Below, in pieces: positions 35,041 through 44,341 of a stretch of 64,000 bases of DNA. Under the pieces are notes generated by a model. That model had not been told where the DNA came from. It worked only from the letters and a program-made list of their open reading frames with translations, and ran no database searches. Source of the stretch: Chryseobacterium sp. JJR-5R (GTDB lineage Bacteria > Bacteroidota > Bacteroidia > Flavobacteriales > Weeksellaceae); assembly GCF_034047335.1 (NCBI RefSeq), contig NZ_CP139137.1:2356001-2420000 (forward strand). Direction: 5' to 3'. Each line of letters opens with the position of its first letter. Position 1 is the first letter of the stretch. Both the position numbers and the translations under genes were made by a program.

Positions 35041-35048
35041 CAAAACTA
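35041..35048 (-). promoter_or_regulatory. -7 element upstream of the peroxidase
   Basis: TAGTTTTG on the minus strand, 13 bases before the ATG; matches TAnnTTTG and implies a very short leader. Confidence 0.45.
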
Positions 35049-35311
35049 CCGATAGGTAACGGATCAGATGTTACTGCAGTTTTAAATGTAAATTAAATAA
35101 TGTTTACATTTAAAAAACAGATTTACTGCGTACAGCATTCAACCCGTACCTCTCAACAGGCTTCAGGTAGTTTTTTTTTATTAATTTTAACCTCCGAATC
35201 CTATTCATTGATATGCGGACGGCCGGTTTTCCCGGTTCCCGGTTTTAATTTATGATGATGAAGCTTTGGGGGAAGATTTTTAAAACAACTTTAATTCAAA
35301 ATAAAAAACAT

Positions 35312-36166
35312 ATGCTTAATAAACTGGCGGCTTCAGAACTGGTTCTGAACGAAGACGGAAGTGTTTACCACCTTAACCTTTTGCCTGAAGATATTGCTGA
35401 GAAGATTATCCTGGTAGGTGACCCGGACCGGGTAGCGAAAGTTTCGGCCTATTTCGATACGGTGGAGATCAAAAAAAATAAAAGGGAATTTTACACCCAT
35501 ACCGGAACACTGCGCGGCGAAAGGATTACCGTGATGTCAACGGGGATCGGTACTGAGAATATTGATATTGTCATGAACGAGCTGGACGCCCTGGTGAATA
35601 TCGATCTTAAAAATAAGGCGTTTAAAACAGAGCATTCGTCATTGCAGCTGTTCAGGATGGGGACCTGCGGAAGCGTAAACCCTGATATCCAGGTGGATAA
35701 TATGCTGGTAACGCAGAACGTGGTAGGGCTGGACGGACTCATGCATTTTTACCCGGATTATGAATTTGAAAATGAATTCTCAAGAAATTTCATGGACAAG
35801 TTTCCTTATCAGAAGATCAAACCGATGCTTTATTTTTCAGACTGGGCAGAAGAGCTGGGTGACTTGTACAAAGACGCAAAATACCACGGAAATACGGCAA
35901 CTTTTCCCGGGTTTTATGCGCCACAGGGAAGGCAGCTGCGCCTGAAAGCCGTGGACGATCAGTTTTTAGAAACCCTGAACGACCTGGGCATAACAAATTT
36001 TGAAATGGAAACTTCTGCCATTTATGCACTTTCCAAACTGTTAGGGCATAAGGCAATCACCGTAAACAATGTCATTGCCAACAGGAGACGCGGCGAATTT
36101 TCCGCAGATCATCACGGCTCGGAGAAAAGGCTGATTACATGGGTTCTGGACAGAATTATCAGATAA
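35312..36166 (+). CDS. Nucleoside phosphorylase (uridine phosphorylase-like)
   Basis: A 284-residue protein of the nucleoside phosphorylase NP-I family, most like uridine phosphorylase. Phosphate-binding blocks are ILVGDPDRVAKV and MSTGIGTENIDIVMNEL; MGTCGSVNPDI and the C-terminal NFEMETSAIYAL block carry the nucleoside site (Glu/Met/Glu). It salvages nucleosides into base plus ribose-1-phosphate in the cytoplasm. The ATG at 35312 (MLNKLAAS) is preferred; an in-frame ATG 60 bases upstream would add 20 residues not found in the family. Confidence 0.92.
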   Translation: MLNKLAASELVLNEDGSVYHLNLLPEDIAEKIILVGDPDRVAKVSAYFDTVEIKKNKREFYTHTGTLRGERITVMSTGIGTENIDIVMNELDALVNIDLKNKAFKTEHSSLQLFRMGTCGSVNPDIQVDNMLVTQNVVGLDGLMHFYPDYEFENEFSRNFMDKFPYQKIKPMLYFSDWAEELGDLYKDAKYHGNTATFPGFYAPQGRQLRLKAVDDQFLETLNDLGITNFEMETSAIYALSKLLGHKAITVNNVIANRRRGEFSADHHGSEKRLITWVLDRIIR

Positions 36167-36215
36167 AACAGGGCAGAACATTATGTGTCTGGTTACCGGA
36201 CAAGAATATTAAAAT

Positions 36216-36253
36216 AAAAAAGGATCTCATTTCACTCATGAGATCCTTTTTAT
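36216..36253. terminator. Bidirectional terminator
   Basis: AAAAGGATCTCAT and ATGAGATCCTTTT form a 13-base-pair stem with a short loop between the convergent nucleoside phosphorylase (plus) and YadA-like protein (minus) genes. Confidence 0.9.
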
Positions 36254-36296
36254 TATCTATCAAAGAAAAACTTATTCAAGGTTCTATATTGTTTTT

Positions 36297-37664
36297 TTAA
36301 AATTCATTGACCGTCACATAAAAATGGGAAGAGTACAAACTCTCCGGATTTTCGGATATGTTTGTGAGATTAATGGTAATATTCGATGTTGAGGTCATTC
36401 TCGGGTTTGAAATTGAAAATGAAGTGTTTCCGGCAAAATCCCCTGCCGGCGTAACGGTGATGGTGGCTTTTGTGGAATTGGGAATCAGGGCTGAAGGAAT
36501 GGCAAAATCCATCGTAACCGTTTTCCCTGAAGCCAGGTTATTCACAGAAACAGCCGGCCATACCTCAAAACTGATCTGGTTTTTATTTACAGTTCCCCTG
36601 TCTCCCAGTTTGTACTGCCCGTTCACGTCCAGCTTTGCCGTACTGTTAGGTGTAGAAGTACCGATGCCTACATTGGCATTGTTGTCTCCCAGAACAATTG
36701 CATTATATTGTGAAGTGAATGCTTTGTACCCGATAGCCGTGGAATTCTGGCCTATTGCAGATGCCGCCGACCCTACTGCCGTAGACTGCTGCCCGGCGGT
36801 TACCGAGTTGTACCCAATGGCTGTTTCACTGTTGGTATTTGTTTTGGCCCCATACCCTAAAGCGACAGACTGGAATCCTGCAGCCCAGGAACTGTTTCCT
36901 AATGCGGAGGATTCATTTCCTGTTGTCTTTGCATTGTATCCGATGGCGGTAGACTGGAAGGCATCTGAAAACGCATTGTTGCCGATAGCCGTCGATTCAT
37001 TTTTACCGGTTCTCGCTTTGTATCCGATTGCATTGGACTGATAAGCCTCAGCCCTTGATTTATTTCCTAGTGCAAGGCCTTCATTTGCGGTTACAGCAGC
37101 CTCATTCCCAATAGAGACCCCCTGATAGGCCGAGCCTGAAATACCGATGGCAATACCGTTCTGCCCGGCACTGGCGCCGGCACCCAGACTTACGGAATTA
37201 TCTACCCCGAACCTTCCCGCTTTTGTCGCGTTCACTTTAAAAACGAGATCATCAGCCGTACTGGTACCTAACGAGAGATTGGTGCCGGATCCGCCGTAAT
37301 TTCCGGAATTGGTACCGGTATTATTCCAGTTATTGGAATTGTTTGCAGCGGTGGTATTGCCTGATCCTGTGGCAATCATATTCCATTTAAGATTGCTCCA
37401 GTAATAAAATCCACTGTTGGTTAATCCGCCCAGCCCGTTGTTCCAGACCATCAATCCGTCTGCCGGTGAAGGAACGGTTACATTATCCGTAACCGAAGTC
37501 AGGGCAATGCTGGGCAAAAGCACACCTTTGTTATTAGAATTAATGTGTAAAATAGAAGAAGAATCCGGATTTACAGTTCCTATCCCCACCTGAGCGGCTG
37601 CCTTATTAAGATTAATTAATATCAGGCATACGGATAAGCACTGAATTGTTGTTTTTGTTTTCAT
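36297..37664 (-). CDS. Secreted protein with YadA-type head repeats
   Basis: A 455-residue exported protein. Residues 1-25 form a signal peptide ending AAAQ. Residues 26-100 resemble the N-terminal module of many Flavobacteriia surface proteins (VGIGTVNPDSSSILHINS ... KGVLLPSIAL). Residues 157-328 contain about 12 copies of a 13-15 residue repeat with the core (S/E)xAIGxxA, the left-handed beta-roll repeat of YadA/Hep_Hag trimeric adhesin heads. No trimeric membrane anchor or T9SS sorting domain follows; the last 110 residues are an unrecognised beta-rich domain. Attachment mode is therefore unclear. Adhesion is inferred from the repeat type. Confidence 0.82.
   Translation of the reverse strand: MKTKTTIQCLSVCLILINLNKAAAQVGIGTVNPDSSSILHINSNNKGVLLPSIALTSVTDNVTVPSPADGLMVWNNGLGGLTNSGFYYWSNLKWNMIATGSGNTTAANNSNNWNNTGTNSGNYGGSGTNLSLGTSTADDLVFKVNATKAGRFGVDNSVSLGAGASAGQNGIAIGISGSAYQGVSIGNEAAVTANEGLALGNKSRAEAYQSNAIGYKARTGKNESTAIGNNAFSDAFQSTAIGYNAKTTGNESSALGNSSWAAGFQSVALGYGAKTNTNSETAIGYNSVTAGQQSTAVGSAASAIGQNSTAIGYKAFTSQYNAIVLGDNNANVGIGTSTPNSTAKLDVNGQYKLGDRGTVNKNQISFEVWPAVSVNNLASGKTVTMDFAIPSALIPNSTKATITVTPAGDFAGNTSFSISNPRMTSTSNITINLTNISENPESLYSSHFYVTVNEF
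36681..37196 (-). repeat. Coding tandem repeats of YadA head type
   Basis: About 12 repeats of 39-45 bases. They alternate between an ESxAIGNxA form and a QSxAIGYxA form, giving a higher-order period of about 28 residues. Confidence 0.8.
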
Positions 37665-37699
37665 TTAAAAGTTTTTAAACAGTTATCAGTTTTGTGGTG

Positions 37700-37707
37700 C
37701 AAATATA
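37700..37707 (-). promoter_or_regulatory. -7 element upstream of the YadA-like gene
   Basis: TATATTTG on the minus strand, 35 bases before the ATG; matches TAnnTTTG. Confidence 0.45.
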
Positions 37708-38201
37708 ATATTTTTCAACAATATGAGTATTTTTTTGAATTATTTTTATATTAATACCCCAATAGTGAATTAATATGATAAAATGTGCCTTTTAATCACT
37801 ATTTGATGAATATGAACATAGAATTAATTCTATATTAAATCATTGTTTAAACCACATATAACATGGTTTTCTAATAATTATGAAATAACCTGATTTTACG
37901 TTTATCAGAATTAATTTTGTCAAAAATTGAATAAAACGTAATCCCTGAATAAATATTTTTTTTAATTTAAATGTATGAGAATCATTTTCAGCCCCTTAAA
38001 AGCACAGCAACTGGCATTTAATTTAAACTGTGGAGAAACGGCAATTATTAGTACAGAAAATGGCTGACTTAAGACATACCCAGACTATCAGAATTCCGGA
38101 ATTAAATTTTATGAAAAATTTAACATTGCACAAAAATTTTAGGAATAGTTATTGTTCATTGATAAATATCGATAAAATAACACAAACAAAATAGTACAAT
38201 T
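37708..38201. other. AT-rich divergent intergenic region
   Basis: Nearly 500 bases between divergent genes, very AT-rich up to 37980. A 30-codon frame at 37975-38067 has no recognisable start context and is not called. No tRNA, repeat or riboswitch-like structure was recognised. Confidence 0.45.
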
Positions 38202-38501
38202 ATGAACAATTCAGATTACAACAAAGCGGAAAATGCAGTTAACAACACAGAAGACTCATTAAAAAGTACGGCAAACGACGCAAAATGGAAAGTTGAAGAA
38301 CTTGCTGATAGAGCGAAAGACTATATCAAGGAAAAAAGAGATAATGACCAGGAAGCTCAGCAGGAAGACTGGTTTGACAGGGTAAAAAACAATGCATCAG
38401 ATGCATGGGATACTATTAAAGACAAAGCAAATGATGCATGGGAAAAAACCAAAGATGCATCAGAAGACGTAAAAGCAGAATGGAATAAAAAGACAAATTA
38501 A
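38202..38501 (+). CDS. Small amphipathic helical stress-type protein
   Basis: A 99-residue, highly charged, Ala/Lys/Asp-rich protein without hydrophobic segments. It contains imperfect 11-residue-like repeats (WDTIKDKANDAWEKTKDASEDVKAEW) typical of LEA-like or CsbD/YtxH-type stress proteins, which are unfolded in solution and helical on drying or membrane contact. Function is not determined. It is a single gene with its own terminator. Confidence 0.78.
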   Translation: MNNSDYNKAENAVNNTEDSLKSTANDAKWKVEELADRAKDYIKEKRDNDQEAQQEDWFDRVKNNASDAWDTIKDKANDAWEKTKDASEDVKAEWNKKTN

Positions 38502-38525
38502 AATTTCAGTTCAATAAATATTTTC

Positions 38526-38562
38526 AAAAAACGGGACCTTTTTAAAGAAGGCCCCGTTTTTT
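38526..38562 (+). terminator. Terminator after the small helical protein
   Basis: AAAACGGG.CCTT pairs with AAGGCCCCGTTTT around TTTAAAG, then a T run. Confidence 0.85.
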
Positions 38563-38587
38563 ATTATGCCATCAGCACAAATATTCC

Positions 38588-38595
38588 TACATTTG
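38588..38595 (+). promoter_or_regulatory. -7 element upstream of fabI
   Basis: TACATTTG matches TAnnTTTG and ends 25 bases before the ATG. No TTG was seen at the -33 position. Confidence 0.4.
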
Positions 38596-38620
38596 TATAT
38601 TAATAAACATTTAAAAAATT

Positions 38621-39430
38621 ATGTCATACGGTTTACTTAAAGGCAAAAAGGGGATTATTTTCGGAGCCCTTAATGAACAATCAATCGCATGGAAAGTTGC
38701 AGAGAGATGTCATGAAGAAGGTGCTGAATTTATATTATCCAATGCCCCTATTGCATTAAGAATGGGAGAACTTAACGGTTTAGCAGAAAAAACAGGATCT
38801 GAAGTGATCGGCGCGGATGCAACTTCTATTGAAGATCTGGAAAAACTTTTTGATGCGGCTGTTGCCAAATTTGGTAAAATCGATTTTATCCTTCATTCTA
38901 TAGGCATGTCTATCAATGTAAGAAAAGGAAAACCTTATACAGAAATGAACTACGACTGGCTGGAAAAAGGCTGGGATATCTCCGCGGTTTCCTTCCACAA
39001 AGTGATGCGTGTGGCCTATGAAAAAGACTGTATGAATGAATGGGGAAGTATTCTTGCACTTACCTATATTGCTGCCCAGAGAACATTCCCTGATTATAAT
39101 GATATGTCTGACAACAAGGCTTATCTTGAAAGTATCGCGAGAACTTTCGGTAACTACTGGGGAGAAAGAAAAGTACGTGTCAATACCGTTTCCCAGTCGC
39201 CTACCCCTACTACGGCGGGCAGCGGGGTAAAAGGCTTCGGGAATTTCTTAGGCTTTGCAGAAGATATGTCTCCGCTGGGGAATGCCACAGCCCTTGAATG
39301 TGCAGACTACTGCGTAACACTTTTCTCTGACCTTACCAAAAAAGTAACCATGCAGAACCTTTTCCATGACGGAGGGTTCAGCAGCACCGGAGTTACCCAG
39401 AAAGTGATCAGAAAATATGATGCTGAATAA
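38621..39430 (+). CDS. fabI: Enoyl-[acyl-carrier-protein] reductase [NADH]
   Basis: A 269-residue short-chain dehydrogenase-type reductase, the last step of each fatty-acid elongation round. The N-terminal nucleotide-binding block GLLKGKKGIIFGALNEQSIA is the FabI form. The catalytic Tyr-x6-Lys is seen as YNDMSDNK, after RTFPD. The QSPTPTTAGSGVKGF substrate-loop region and DGGFSSTG C-terminus match FabI. A terminator follows. Confidence 0.95.
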   Translation: MSYGLLKGKKGIIFGALNEQSIAWKVAERCHEEGAEFILSNAPIALRMGELNGLAEKTGSEVIGADATSIEDLEKLFDAAVAKFGKIDFILHSIGMSINVRKGKPYTEMNYDWLEKGWDISAVSFHKVMRVAYEKDCMNEWGSILALTYIAAQRTFPDYNDMSDNKAYLESIARTFGNYWGERKVRVNTVSQSPTPTTAGSGVKGFGNFLGFAEDMSPLGNATALECADYCVTLFSDLTKKVTMQNLFHDGGFSSTGVTQKVIRKYDAE

Positions 39431-39462
39431 ATAAATACACACTGAAGTATTTAATATAGTAT

Positions 39463-39496
39463 ATGCCGGGACAATTTTTTGTTCCGGCATTTTTTA
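39463..39496 (+). terminator. Terminator after fabI
   Basis: ATGCCGGGACAA and TTGTTCCGGCAT arms with a T-rich loop, followed by six T. Confidence 0.85.
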
Positions 39497-39502
39497 TGGA
39501 TG

Positions 39503-39542
39503 GAAAAAAAATAAACCGGCGGCACCAAAGGTGCCGCCGGTT
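39503..39542 (-). terminator. Terminator at the end of the GH16-GH30 unit
   Basis: On the minus strand, AACCGGCGGCACC pairs perfectly with GGTGCCGCCGGTT around a 3-base loop, then a T-rich tail. It ends the minus-strand glycoside hydrolase genes. Confidence 0.88.
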
Positions 39543-39570
39543 CTAAAAAATAATGTAAATATGAAGTTTT

Positions 39571-41010
39571 TTATAAAATTACGGTCTGTATCGAATGGGC
39601 AGGAGCAGCGAGCTTTGCCGACATCCCTTCAATCCAGAGATTGGCATCCATATCCTGGTCAGAGTCATTCATGATTACGGTAACCAGCTGTCCGTTTTCA
39701 TTCATGAAGGTTGTGGAAATAAGTGCCGCCCTGTTGGATGAACTTCCGATTCTTTGCGCATTGGGCTTAATGAATTTCGAAACATGGCCCACATAGTAAT
39801 ATTCATAGGTATAGTGCACTTCTCCTGTTCTGGTATCCGCAATGATTGGGGCAAAACAGAAATTCCCGACATGGTTCGGTCCTCCGGTTTGGTCCAGAAG
39901 CACATTCCAGTCTGTCCATAAAGCCGTTCCTTTGTTAAAATCGTTGATCATATTCCGTCCGTACAGTTCACCTAAACTTACATCATAGATTTTAGCCAGA
40001 TCAAACTGTTCTTTACAGCCTTCGGTAAAAGCGAGGAACTTATCAGGGAAAGCTCTTTGCGTTTCCAGCAGGTTGTCGAAAAGCTGCGTCTTGTTATTCC
40101 AGGTTTCATACCAGTGGTAACCGATTCCGGCAGCATATTTTGAAGTCTCGGGATCGCTCAGCGTCGTGGTGGCCCTCTGGTAGATCAGGTCACGGTTATG
40201 ATCCCAGATCATTACTTTTTTGTCTTTATACCCGTTTTTCCAAAGTGTGGGTCCAAGATTTTTCTTCAGGAATTCCCCTTCTTCTTCTGCCGTATAAATA
40301 CAGGATTCCCAGGTCTGTGTTGCCATCGGCTCGTTCTGAACCGTCAGCCCCCATACGTTGATCCCTCTTTTCTCATATTCTTTAATGAATCTGGCATAAT
40401 AATCTGCCCAGGTCTGGTAAAAAGCATTTTCAAGCTTTCCGCCTTTCAGCATGCTTTTATTAGATTTCATCCAGGCCGGCGGGCTCCAGGGTGAAAAATA
40501 AAAGGTAAACTGGTTACCGATCGCTTTCTGTGCTTCTTTGATCATCGGGATTTTATACTTCTCATCATGCGCCACATTAAATGATTTCAGTGAGGTGTCA
40601 TTGTCCTGGACATAGGTATAAGAATCGCTTGAGAAATCACAGGAATTCATATTGGTGCGCACGACTGTATATCCTAAACCGTTTTTCCCGTAATAAGCCT
40701 CAATAATTTCTTTTTGCTTATTTTTCGGAAGCTTGTAAAAGGTTTCGGCTGAGGCATCGGTAATGGCACCTCCGATTCCGATTAATTTCTGATATTTAAA
40801 ATCCGGATCCACAAAAATACAGGCATCCGTTTCCATCGGCTGGGCCATTTTCTCAAATTTAACGGCTCCCTTATCTACCATCTTCTCGTTTGTTTTAGAA
40901 CCGGTAAAAATTACTTTTGCCGTTTTCCCAGCGTTTTTTTTCCAGTAGTTCTGAGCATTCGCATTAAAAGCCATTCCGGCTACCAGACAACTTACGACTA
41001 TTTTCTTCAT
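39571..41010 (-). CDS. GH30 family glycoside hydrolase
   Basis: A 479-residue exported GH30 enzyme with a signal peptide (ending NANAQ). The acid/base is E227 in LTVQNEPMA, and the nucleophile E330 in LAFTEGC, both standard GH30 sites. The surrounding sequence (FSPWSPPAWMKSN, WESCIYTAEEEGEFLKKNLGPTL) resembles GH30_1/GH30_3 beta-glucosidase and beta-1,6-glucanase members. No lipobox, so probably periplasmic. Likely cuts beta-glucan side-chains or oligosaccharides. It follows GH16 by 86 bases. Confidence 0.92.
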   Translation of the reverse strand: MKKIVVSCLVAGMAFNANAQNYWKKNAGKTAKVIFTGSKTNEKMVDKGAVKFEKMAQPMETDACIFVDPDFKYQKLIGIGGAITDASAETFYKLPKNKQKEIIEAYYGKNGLGYTVVRTNMNSCDFSSDSYTYVQDNDTSLKSFNVAHDEKYKIPMIKEAQKAIGNQFTFYFSPWSPPAWMKSNKSMLKGGKLENAFYQTWADYYARFIKEYEKRGINVWGLTVQNEPMATQTWESCIYTAEEEGEFLKKNLGPTLWKNGYKDKKVMIWDHNRDLIYQRATTTLSDPETSKYAAGIGYHWYETWNNKTQLFDNLLETQRAFPDKFLAFTEGCKEQFDLAKIYDVSLGELYGRNMINDFNKGTALWTDWNVLLDQTGGPNHVGNFCFAPIIADTRTGEVHYTYEYYYVGHVSKFIKPNAQRIGSSSNRAALISTTFMNENGQLVTVIMNDSDQDMDANLWIEGMSAKLAAPAHSIQTVIL

Positions 41011-41096
41011 TTTCTTTTCTTTCTTTATATAATTAACTACTGTGTCAAAAATTATTTTGAAGTCTCTCTGTCCTTTTGAAGGAAGGAGTCTTAATA

Positions 41097-41906
41097 TTAA
41101 TTGTTTTTATAAATCCTTACGTAATCGATGTAATATTTCTGAGGAAAAACGGAATCATCAATCCCTTCTTTCCCGCCCCAGAATCCTCCGACTGCCAGAT
41201 TCAGGATGATAAAATACGGCTGGTCAAAAGGCCAGGCCGAATAAGTTTTCTCCGTGTTTTCATACGTAAAAAACTTCCGGTTATCTACGTAAGCATCAAT
41301 CCGTTCCGGCGTCCAGTTTAATGTATAGACATGAAATTTTTCACTGGCATCCTTTACGAATACGGTATCCGTTTTCTGGGTATTGATTTTATGATTATAG
41401 TCTTTTGTATGGACAGAGGCATGAACATACCCCTGGTTATACCCTACATGTTCCATTAAATCCACTTCCCCGTCATCCGGCCAGGTTTTCATCTTTTCGC
41501 TCATCATCCAAATGGCGGGCCAGGTACCACGGCCTTTCGGAAGTTTTGCCCGGACCTCTACCGTGCCGTACTGAAAAGAGAACTTTCCTTTCGTCAGAAG
41601 CCTTGCGGAAGTATATTTACGGTTGTCCCAGTTTTCCTTTCTGGCCTCAATAATCAGGCTGCCGTTTTCCATCCTTGCATTTTCCGGACGGTCTCTGGTG
41701 TAGAACTGGGATTCTTCATTTCCAAAGCCGCTGCCGCCGACATCATAATTCCATTTTGCAGCATCAGGTATGCCTTTTCCGTTGAATTCGTCGTTCCAGA
41801 TCAGTTCACGGTTGGCATCCGGTCTCTTTGAAGCACAGCCTGAAATAGAAAAAATCAGCGTTCCCCCGATAACAAAATGAAAAATATATTGGATTTTCGT
41901 ATTCAT
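41097..41906 (-). CDS. GH16 family endo-beta-glucanase lipoprotein
   Basis: A 269-residue GH16 enzyme with lipoprotein signal (lipobox ISGC, Cys24). The catalytic motif GEVDLMEHVG carries nucleophile E146 and acid/base E151, in the ExDxxE form. Substrate-binding sequence WPAIWMM and HVYTLNWTPERIDAYVD match laminarinase-type (beta-1,3-glucan) GH16. It should sit in the outer membrane, cutting glucan for SusC import. It stands first of two genes after a hairpin. Confidence 0.93.
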   Translation of the reverse strand: MNTKIQYIFHFVIGGTLIFSISGCASKRPDANRELIWNDEFNGKGIPDAAKWNYDVGGSGFGNEESQFYTRDRPENARMENGSLIIEARKENWDNRKYTSARLLTKGKFSFQYGTVEVRAKLPKGRGTWPAIWMMSEKMKTWPDDGEVDLMEHVGYNQGYVHASVHTKDYNHKINTQKTDTVFVKDASEKFHVYTLNWTPERIDAYVDNRKFFTYENTEKTYSAWPFDQPYFIILNLAVGGFWGGKEGIDDSVFPQKYYIDYVRIYKNN

Positions 41907-42053
41907 AGTCTGTGATTATGGGTTAACTTATTTTCTGAGGAAGAAATCATTACTGTAAAATAAAGGATGAGATTCTTTAATGCTCCCTGCTTGTCCCAGA
42001 GTGGAAAATGTGGTATTAATATCCAGCTCATTAAATTAATGTCCTTTACCACC

Positions 42054-42074
42054 AAAAGCGGGTTTTATCCCGCT
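42054..42074 (-). terminator. Possible terminator after the GH3 gene
   Basis: AGCGGG/CCCGCT stem with a short AT-rich loop and a tail of four T on the minus strand. May only attenuate readthrough from the SusC operon into GH16. Confidence 0.45.
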
Positions 42075-42099
42075 CTCAGTAAGTAAAAATAACTACTAT

Positions 42100-44322
42100 T
42101 TATTTTATCCAGTTAATACTTCTGGTCTGAACATGCTGTGAATCGGTTCCGACCATGATGTCAAATTCACCGGCTTCCCAGTTATAATTCAGTTCATCAT
42201 CATAGAATTTCAGGTCTTCCGGAGTCAGTGTGAAGTTTACTGTTTGGCTTTCCCCTTTTCTGATGAATACTTTCTTAAACCCTTTCAGTTCTTTAACAGG
42301 CCTTACTACTTTGCCCACTAAATCCCTGATGTACAGCTGTACCACTTCTTCCCCGTCGTATTTTCCGGTGTTGGCTACATTGATACTGATGTTCAGCGCC
42401 TGGTTCCCTTTAAGGCTGGCAGCACTTGCCTTCATATCAGAGTATTTAAAATCCGTATAGCTTAAACCGTATCCGAACGGGAATTTCGGGTCATTATCCA
42501 GATCAATATAGGCTGAAACGTAATTCCTGTCGGCATTGTTTTTTGCAGGTCTTCCCGTGTTGTAATAATTGTAATATACGGGAATCTGCCCTTCTGTCCT
42601 CGGAAATGTCATCGGGAGTTTCCCCGCCGGGTTTACGGTTCCGAAAAGTACATCTGCAATGGAATTCCCTGCTTCCGTTCCTAGCCACCAGGTATACATA
42701 ATGGCCGGAATATGGTCAGCTGCCCAGTCGAAAACCAAAGGCCTTCCGGCATTGATCATCAGGACAACGGGTTTTCCGGTTTTGGCAATTTCCTTTAACA
42801 GGTCTTCCTGAACGCCTGAAAAACGGATGCTGCTCCTGCTTTTCGCTTCACCGCTCATCGCATGGCCTTCGCCTAAAGTCATAATCACAACATCTGCTTT
42901 TTTTGCCGTTTCCACGGCTTCAGCAAACATGGATTTATCCTGATCATCAACATTAGCTCCTTTAGCATAAAGTAAAGTCGAATTTTTATCCAGCTGGTTC
43001 TTAATCCCGTCAAACTGCGTAACAATCCTCTGGCTGTCATCCTTGAAAGCTACTGACCAGAAACCGTGGTTCGCAACCGTCTCTTTTCCGAAAGGCCCGA
43101 TCAGCGCCACTGTTTTTACAGATCTTGAAAGCGGAAGGATATTTTTTTCATTCTTCAATAACACAATACTTTTTGAACCGAATTCCCTTCCGAATTTTCT
43201 GTTCTCCTGATTGTTCAGCTGTTCTTTCTGTCTTTTTTCGCTGCTGAACCGGTAAGGGTCATCAAAAAGCCCCATCTCGAATTTTTTAATCAAAATCCTC
43301 CTTGCAGCATCATCAATCAACTTAGGGTCAACCTTTCCTTCCTTGACCAGACCGGGAAGCTCTGCCATATAAGCACGGCTTTCCATATCCATATCGCTTC
43401 CGGCAAGGATGGCTTTTTCCGAAGCTTCCTTATTGTCTTTTGCATACCCGTGCGGCACCATTTCACCGATGCTTCCCCAGTCTGAAACCACAAAACCTTT
43501 ATAATTCCACCTGCCTTTTAACAGATCTCTTAAGATATACCTGTTTGCCGTGGCAGGAATCCCGTTGATGTCGTTAAATGAGTTCATAAATGTTGCCACG
43601 CCGGCTTCTGCCGCTGCTTTGAACGGCGGCAGATAGGTTTCATTCAACTGCCTAAGGCTCATGTCGACTGAATTGTAATCTCTTCCGCCGACTGCCGCGC
43701 CGTACGCTGCAAAATGTTTCGCACAGGCCATAATCGCGTCAAGGTTCCCAAGGCCTTTGCCCTGAAACCCTTTAATTCTGGCCAGCCCGATCTGTGTCCC
43801 GAGGTATGTATCTTCACCTGAGCCTTCCATTACCCTTCCCCATCTCGGGTCCCTGGCAATGTCAACCATCGGTGCAAATGTCCAGTGGATTCCGTATGCC
43901 GAAGCTTCCGTGGCTGCAATCCTTTCTGATTTTTCAATCAAAGCCAGATCCCAGCTTGCCGCCTGTCCCAGGTTTACGGGAAATGTCGTTCGGTAACCAT
44001 GGATTACATCCTGCCCGAACAGCAAAGGAATCTTCAGCCTGGACTGTAACGCCAGCTTCTGGAAATTCCTGGTTTCTTCCGCGCCTGCAACATTGAGCAT
44101 GGAACCTACTTTCCCTTTTTTAATTTCATCTAAAACCGTTGCCGAATTGGAATTCTGAGGGCCTGTAGCATATTCAAAACCACTGTACTGAACCAGCTGC
44201 CCTACTTTTTCTTCTAACGTCATTTTAGACAGCAGCTCAGAAACTTTCTGATCGGTTGTCTTCTGCCCGTATGCATTCATCCCAAATGCTGATAATAGTA
44301 ATACAAATGAAATTTTCCTCAT
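42100..44322 (-). CDS. bglX: GH3 family beta-glucosidase
   Basis: A 740-residue exported GH3 enzyme, from the ATG at 44322 (MRKISFVLLLSAFGM signal peptide); an in-frame ATG 126 bases further up would lie inside the previous gene. The nucleophile is D281 in VVSDWGS; KHFAAYG at 202-208 is the substrate-binding KH block. The C-terminal fibronectin III-like domain (about 640-735) is present. It would release glucose from short beta-glucans in the periplasm. The start is 19 bases after the GH30 stop. Confidence 0.95.
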   Translation of the reverse strand: MRKISFVLLLSAFGMNAYGQKTTDQKVSELLSKMTLEEKVGQLVQYSGFEYATGPQNSNSATVLDEIKKGKVGSMLNVAGAEETRNFQKLALQSRLKIPLLFGQDVIHGYRTTFPVNLGQAASWDLALIEKSERIAATEASAYGIHWTFAPMVDIARDPRWGRVMEGSGEDTYLGTQIGLARIKGFQGKGLGNLDAIMACAKHFAAYGAAVGGRDYNSVDMSLRQLNETYLPPFKAAAEAGVATFMNSFNDINGIPATANRYILRDLLKGRWNYKGFVVSDWGSIGEMVPHGYAKDNKEASEKAILAGSDMDMESRAYMAELPGLVKEGKVDPKLIDDAARRILIKKFEMGLFDDPYRFSSEKRQKEQLNNQENRKFGREFGSKSIVLLKNEKNILPLSRSVKTVALIGPFGKETVANHGFWSVAFKDDSQRIVTQFDGIKNQLDKNSTLLYAKGANVDDQDKSMFAEAVETAKKADVVIMTLGEGHAMSGEAKSRSSIRFSGVQEDLLKEIAKTGKPVVLMINAGRPLVFDWAADHIPAIMYTWWLGTEAGNSIADVLFGTVNPAGKLPMTFPRTEGQIPVYYNYYNTGRPAKNNADRNYVSAYIDLDNDPKFPFGYGLSYTDFKYSDMKASAASLKGNQALNISINVANTGKYDGEEVVQLYIRDLVGKVVRPVKELKGFKKVFIRKGESQTVNFTLTPEDLKFYDDELNYNWEAGEFDIMVGTDSQHVQTRSINWIK

Positions 44323-44341
44323 CGTTTGGTTTGGTTTTAGT

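Noticed and set aside
36358..37041. 227-codon plus-strand frame opposite the YadA repeats
   Set aside because: It is a mirror of the repeats on the other strand, and shows no independent protein features.
37975..38067. 30-codon frame in the intergenic region
   Set aside because: Too short, no motif and no promoter context to support it.
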